A stretch of DNA of 10,432 nt from Pirellulales bacterium (GTDB taxonomy: Bacteria; Planctomycetota; Planctomycetia; Pirellulales; Thermoguttaceae). Numbering within the stretch: the first letter of the stretch is position 1; each line of letters begins with the position of its first letter. The DNA is taken from positions 1 through 10,432 of the forward strand of contig JAUWWA010000026.1 of NCBI GenBank assembly GCA_030617125.1, in the 5' to 3' direction. The translations under genes and the position numbers were made by a program. Shown here piece by piece: positions 7,281 to 10,432 of this stretch. A model generated the notes under the pieces. The model made no database searches, was not told the DNA's origin, and worked only from the letters and a program-made list of their open reading frames with translations.

Positions 7281-8138
7281 ATGCGACGGCTCCGTATTCT
7301 ATCTTTATTTGTTATCTGCACGGCGCTTGGGCCGCTGAGCGATGCTCGCGCTGAGGGCCCACACTATACGCTTCCGCTTCCGCCCGAGGACAAGGTTTGG
7401 AAGCTGATCTGGCAGGACGAGTTTGACGGCGAGGCTCTGGACGAGAGCAAGTGGAGTGTGCCGCCCGGCGCGCCGCGCCGCGACGGATGGTGGATGCGGA
7501 AGGCCGTCCGGCTCGACGGCCAGGGGCATTTGGTCATCGACACGCTCAAGGAAGGCGGCCGATACATCGACGGCTGTGTGCACACGGCCGGGAAGTTCGA
7601 ACGCGCTTTCGGCTACTACGTGGCCCGGATTCAATTCCAAACGCAGCCCGGCCACTGGCCCGCTTTCTGGCTGATGGGCAATGGCGTCGGCAAGGTCGGC
7701 AACCAGGGCCGAGACGGCACCGAGATCGACATCATGGAGAAGGCCTGGCTGGACGACCGCGTGCAGCATACCCTGCACTGGGACTGCTACGGCAAGCATC
7801 ACAAGGCGAAAGCCAAGATCGTCCGCATTCCGGGTATCATGGAAGGGTTCCACACCTTCGGCCTGCTGTGGACGCCCGGGCAGTACGTGTTCTACGTCGA
7901 CGGCAAGGAGACCTGGCGAACGATGGCCGGCGGCGTATGCCAAGTGCCGCTCCACATCAAGCTCAGCGATGAAGTCGGCAGTTGGCCCGGCGACATCACC
8001 CGCGCAAAGCTGCCGGATCGGTTCCTGGTCGACTACGTCCGGGTATACGATCTCGTCGAGCGCAACCGCAAGGCGCCGCGACCACCCCAGTCCACGATCG
8101 AGCCGCATCCGACACGGTCGACTGTCGATGCGCGGTAG
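7281..8138 (+). CDS. Secreted glycoside hydrolase family 16 protein
   Basis: 285 residues. A signal peptide covers residues 1-24 (basic start, 'ILSLFVICTALGPL' core, cleavage after 'DARA'). The GH16 beta-jelly-roll follows: 'LIWQDEFDGEALDESKW' (42-58), 'GKFERAFGYYVARIQFQ' (104-120), the 'PAFWLMG' strand (127-133), then the active site 'GTEIDIMEKAW' (146-156) of the E-x-D-x-x-E type. E148 is expected to be the nucleophile, E153 the acid/base, with D150 between them. 'FHTFGLLWTPGQYVFYVDGK' follows further on, and 'VDYVRVYDL' closes the fold. The short Pro/Arg-rich tail after residue 267 is unstructured. GH16 enzymes cleave beta-1,3/1,4-glucans or galactans; the exact substrate cannot be read here. 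GGAG (7271-7274) lies six bases before the ATG. Orientation and a 132-base gap suggest possible co-transcription with wecB, but the repeats between them may interrupt it. It converges with the SHD1 gene, with 22 bases between the stops. Confidence 0.93.
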   Translation: MRRLRILSLFVICTALGPLSDARAEGPHYTLPLPPEDKVWKLIWQDEFDGEALDESKWSVPPGAPRRDGWWMRKAVRLDGQGHLVIDTLKEGGRYIDGCVHTAGKFERAFGYYVARIQFQTQPGHWPAFWLMGNGVGKVGNQGRDGTEIDIMEKAWLDDRVQHTLHWDCYGKHHKAKAKIVRIPGIMEGFHTFGLLWTPGQYVFYVDGKETWRTMAGGVCQVPLHIKLSDEVGSWPGDITRAKLPDRFLVDYVRVYDLVERNRKAPRPPQSTIEPHPTRSTVDAR

Positions 8139-8160
8139 CCCGGGCTTGGCTCGCGGCCGC

Positions 8161-8904
8161 TCACTTCCCCGGTTTTGCACCGCCGCTCTTGAGTTGATCG
8201 ATCTTCACCCGGATCAGCCAATCTCCCCCGGTGAAGTAACCCGCCGGGCGGCCGGGCCGACCGACCAGCGATCTTCCCTTGGCGTCGTGGCTGACAAGCA
8301 CGCCCTTGGTCCGCTCGGCGTTGAAGTCCGCACAAATCACGAATTTCGCCGGGACCTCGGTCGGCCTGGTCCTCAGCGTGACCCACTTGGAAGGACCCTT
8401 CTGGAACCTCTTGTAGGGATAGGCGAAATCGGCGATCTTCTTGAAATCCTCGCCGCACAAGGTGATGTGGAAGTCTTCCTTGGGGGGCGCCCGGTGGCCG
8501 TCGCGCGATCCGTGGATCCGCACCGAGGTCAGATACCACCGGCCCTCCGGAGCCTCAAACCCGGCCGCGTGTCCCCTGGGGAAACTCTTCCTGCCGTCGG
8601 GCTTGCCGTCGTCGTGGGCTAGTTCGAGCGGCTTGCCGGTCAGATCGCCGGGGCGAATCCGCGTCGGCGAGTCGCCGGCGTCCTGCTCCCTGACGAACCG
8701 CTGGTCGGCCGTGCTCAGTTTTTCCAGCGGCACGGTGATTATCTTGCCGTTGGTCTTCTTGAGGCTGACCTTGCCGTCCTTGAAATCCACCAACTCGGCC
8801 TCGACGGAAAACGCCTCGCTGGAATCGGTCCACGTCCTCGCAAAAGCTGGCGACACGCACACCACGCACGCAAGCAGCATGGCGACTGAAACATGAACGT
8901 TCAT
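8161..8904 (-). CDS. Secreted SHD1-domain protein with a conserved unnamed C-terminal domain
   Basis: 247 residues. Residues 1-22 form a Sec signal peptide ('VSVAMLLACVVCVSPAFA'). Residues 24-73 are an SHD1 (SLA1 homology domain 1) module: 'TWTDSSEAFSVEAELVDFKD', then 'GKVSLKKTNGKIITVPLEKL' and 'STADQRFV'. In yeast Sla1 this fold binds short sorting motifs; in planctomycetes it is abundant in exported proteins of unknown role. Residues 98-236 form a beta-rich domain ('AAGFEAPEGRWYLTSVRIHG', 'EDFHITL', 'WVTLRTRPTEVPAKFVI', 'ERTKGVLVSHD', 'GDWLIRV') also found at the end of the next gene upstream. No catalytic motif is visible, so a binding or structural role outside the cytoplasm is inferred. 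The spacing to the upstream gene is 102 bases on the same strand, so they may be co-transcribed or separately started. Confidence 0.9.
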   Translation of the reverse strand: MNVHVSVAMLLACVVCVSPAFARTWTDSSEAFSVEAELVDFKDGKVSLKKTNGKIITVPLEKLSTADQRFVREQDAGDSPTRIRPGDLTGKPLELAHDDGKPDGRKSFPRGHAAGFEAPEGRWYLTSVRIHGSRDGHRAPPKEDFHITLCGEDFKKIADFAYPYKRFQKGPSKWVTLRTRPTEVPAKFVICADFNAERTKGVLVSHDAKGRSLVGRPGRPAGYFTGGDWLIRVKIDQLKSGGAKPGK

Positions 8905-8912
8905 TGGCCATT

Positions 8913-8919
8913 CCTCCTT
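8913..8919 (-). promoter_or_regulatory. Strong ribosome binding site of the SHD1 gene
   Basis: Reading the minus strand, AAGGAGG lies eight bases before the ATG at 8904. It rules out a nearby out-of-frame ATG at 8911, which is too close to the site, and secures the full signal peptide. Confidence 0.8.
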
Positions 8920-9006
8920 CTTGAAACGCGCTGAGTTCTATTTCCAGAACCTCAAAAGGGCGGCAGAACTAGCTATTGCCCGTTTCGGGTTTTGTTGTTT
9001 GTTTCG

Positions 9007-10432
9007 TCAGTCAGCAAGAGGTGCTGTGTCCTCCTTCTGACCCTGATCTGATTGTGATGCAGCGTGTATGCCGTTGTTCGGCTCGGGCTTCGGCGGCGTG
9101 GCGGGGGCCGCGGCGACCCCGCCGGTAAGCTCTTTCGCGGAGTCGGGATCGGCCGTCAGAAGCGCTCGGACCATCCAATCGTAGGCTTCGCCGACCGGCT
9201 CGAACGCGTCGCCGGGCACCCCGACGTACGAATGCGACTGCTCAACGCCTTTGTCCACCCCCAGGTAGATCCCCTTGGTCCGGTGCGGGTTGAACGACAG
9301 CGCCACGTGGAACTGCCGGGGCGCCTCGGTCGGCGGGAGCTTCAGCGTGTACCAGCGCATCTGACCGGTCCGCTCAATCGCCCCATACGGGCAGACATAA
9401 TCCTTGATTACCTTCATCTCCTGATCCAGCAGGTAGACGTGGAAATCCTCGTTGGGCGCCTGGGGGTAACCGTACCGACTGGCGTAGATTTGCACCGCAA
9501 AGACGTGTTTCTTGTCGTCGGGCCGCTCGAACCGGACCGCGTGGCCCGACCCGCCCAGGCTCCGCTTGTCGGTCGACGAATCGGCCACGTGGCTCAGCGT
9601 GACGGCACGCTTGGGGATTTTGACCTCGGGCGGAGTCGAACGCGAGGCGGCGCTCTTACTCGCCCTGGCCTTGGCAGCAGCATCCCCGTCGTGCTGCAAG
9701 CGACTTCGCGGTACGACTTCGTCCCAAGAGTCTTCCCACCCGATGTAATGGACCTTCACACGGCCGTCGGGCTGCACTGCTACCACGCGTGCGGCCCACC
9801 ACTGCTCTTGCCACTCTGCTTGCAGCACGTCACCGGGCCGGATCGTGTCGTTGGGCTTCAGCGCTTTTCCGGTGGAGGGGATCGACGCAGGCCGGTCGAG
9901 CGCGGGCTCCGCGTCTTGCGAGCCACGAGCCGCGTAGGTGCTGCTCGCCTCGGCCTTGGTGGCCCAATGCAGCTTGCCCGACTGATCCACGAGCCCGACC
10001 GCGTCGATCTCGTTCCAGCCTCGTATGCGGGGCGAATCGAGATAGAGCTTTACCCGACGAACCGGGAAAGTAACCTTGGCTTGGTCAACGGGGATGTTCG
10101 AAACACCCATCCCGATGCCCGGGTCACTGGGATCCTTCCCCTTCCAAACCTCCACTTCATTGCGGTCCGGGCCGAAAAAAGTCACCTTGCTCAAAGCGCC
10201 GGGATTGAAAGTCTCGTAGACGTGAATCGCCTTCGGCTTGATCGGTGGTTCGTACTCGAGCAGTAGCCACTCCGCCTGGCCATCGGGAGTGAGCGAAGCC
10301 CAGGCAGTCGGAATGTCACCGGCCCGTGGAGTGTCGGGCGCGCCCGTGGCTTGCTCAGGTCCCCACCCGCGCGCGTACGTGCTGCTCGCCTCGGCCTTGA
10401 TGGCCCAATGGGTTTTGCCCTTCTCATCTGCC
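9007..10432 (-). CDS. Multidomain protein: repeated discoidin-like modules, Tudor/agenet-like domain and SHD1-neighbour C-terminal domain (5' end beyond window)
   Basis: The frame is open from the right edge to a TGA at 9007-9009, 474 residues in view. An internal TTG at 10194 is not the start, because protein-like sequence continues upstream. In order from the edge: the tail of one module ('GKTHWAIKAEASSTYARG'), a discoidin-like beta-sandwich ('AEWLLLEYEPPIKPKAIHVY', 'ETFNPGALSKVTFFG', 'VRRVKLYLDSP', 'RGWNEIDAVGLVD'), then a second copy of the tail motif near 9933-9985. Next comes a Tudor/agenet-like barrel (about 9840-9696: 'IRPGDVLQAEWQEQWWAARV', 'KVHYIGWEDSWDEVV'), then a basic linker. 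A C-terminal beta domain (about 9564-9156: 'NEDFHVYLLD', 'YTLKLPPTEAPRQFHVALSF', 'RTKGIYLGVDKG') is homologous to that of the SHD1 protein, and a hydrophilic tail follows. No catalytic residues are seen; binding or scaffold roles are inferred. Whether it is secreted cannot be told without its N-terminus. Confidence 0.85.
   Translation of the reverse strand, partial: ADEKGKTHWAIKAEASSTYARGWGPEQATGAPDTPRAGDIPTAWASLTPDGQAEWLLLEYEPPIKPKAIHVYETFNPGALSKVTFFGPDRNEVEVWKGKDPSDPGIGMGVSNIPVDQAKVTFPVRRVKLYLDSPRIRGWNEIDAVGLVDQSGKLHWATKAEASSTYAARGSQDAEPALDRPASIPSTGKALKPNDTIRPGDVLQAEWQEQWWAARVVAVQPDGRVKVHYIGWEDSWDEVVPRSRLQHDGDAAAKARASKSAASRSTPPEVKIPKRAVTLSHVADSSTDKRSLGGSGHAVRFERPDDKKHVFAVQIYASRYGYPQAPNEDFHVYLLDQEMKVIKDYVCPYGAIERTGQMRWYTLKLPPTEAPRQFHVALSFNPHRTKGIYLGVDKGVEQSHSYVGVPGDAFEPVGEAYDWMVRALLTADPDSAKELTGGVAAAPATPPKPEPNNGIHAASQSDQGQKEDTAPLAD
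9933..9969. repeat. Direct repeat, copy 1, inside the discoidin/Tudor gene
   Basis: 37 bases matching 10374-10410 at 35 positions, offset 441 bases, exactly 147 codons, so both copies are read in the same frame. On the minus strand they encode 'HWATKAEASSTYA' and 'HWAIKAEASSTYA', the C-terminal edge of each repeated module. Confidence 0.9.
10374..10410. repeat. Direct repeat, copy 2, inside the discoidin/Tudor gene
   Basis: Partner of the copy at 9933-9969, with two mismatches in 37 bases. The rest of this module copy lies beyond the right window edge. Confidence 0.9.

Noticed and set aside
7305..8180. 291-residue open frame on the minus strand
   Set aside because: Antisense to the GH16 gene, whose signal peptide and active site are clear.
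7681..8622. 313-residue open frame on the plus strand
   Set aside because: Out-of-frame within GH16 and antisense to the SHD1 gene; composition rich in Ser/Arg/Pro, no domain.
10192..10194. TTG at 10194 as the start of the right-hand gene
   Set aside because: Conserved module sequence continues in frame upstream to the window edge, so the true start lies outside.
9064..10266. 400-residue open frame on the plus strand
   Set aside because: Antisense shadow of the discoidin/Tudor gene; GC-rich codons leave the opposite frame open. No recognisable domain.

Overview
The window is about 60% GC and reads as a planctomycete chromosome fragment, probably from a Pirellulales-type organism. This rests on protein style, not on a marker gene. 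The indicators are a short secreted protein with an SHD1 (SLA1 homology 1) domain, multidomain secreted proteins joined by Pro/Ala-rich linkers, LamG-like and PA14-like modules in the arrangement typical of that phylum, a Tat-exported glycoside-hydrolase-like protein, and intergenic short tandem repeats. No rRNA, tRNA, CRISPR array or intact mobile element was seen.

Left part (1-5123, minus strand): two same-strand genes in a probable operon. The upstream gene (2415-5123) is a 902-residue Tat-exported protein resembling family 67 alpha-glucuronidases. About 50 bases later comes a large protein, cut by the left window edge, with a Pro-rich linker, a helical region, a LamG-like module and a PA14-like module. 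Its reading frame is separated by one base from an obvious signal peptide with a normal ATG (2365), so the gene is either frameshifted or uses a poor internal GTG.

Middle (5124-6011): an 890-base divergent intergenic region without a convincing intact gene. It contains a decayed, internally deleted remnant of an integrase-type transposase (about 5576-5800, minus strand) and a weak candidate promoter with a small palindrome before the next gene.

Plus-strand pair (6012-8138): a complete non-hydrolysing UDP-N-acetylglucosamine 2-epimerase (WecB type), then a secreted GH16 glycosidase with an intact E-I-D-I-M-E active site. The 132 bases between them are largely filled by two different short tandem arrays (7 x 7 bp and 6 x 8 bp). 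The second has a G-quadruplex-compatible pattern on the minus strand.

Right part (8161-10432, minus strand): two genes transcribed toward the GH16 gene. The proximal one is the SHD1 protein. The upstream one is cut by the right edge and carries two discoidin-like modules repeated in frame, a Tudor/agenet-like domain, and a C-terminal domain homologous to the C-terminal half of the SHD1 protein. The two genes are therefore partial paralogues with different N-terminal adaptors.

Taken together the window encodes nucleotide-sugar supply (WecB), two probable polysaccharide-acting exported enzymes, and several large extracytoplasmic proteins of unknown role. No defence system or clearly new enzymatic system is evident. 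The best leads are the paired proteins sharing an unnamed C-terminal domain, the frameshifted export signal, and the repeat-filled gap between wecB and the GH16 gene.
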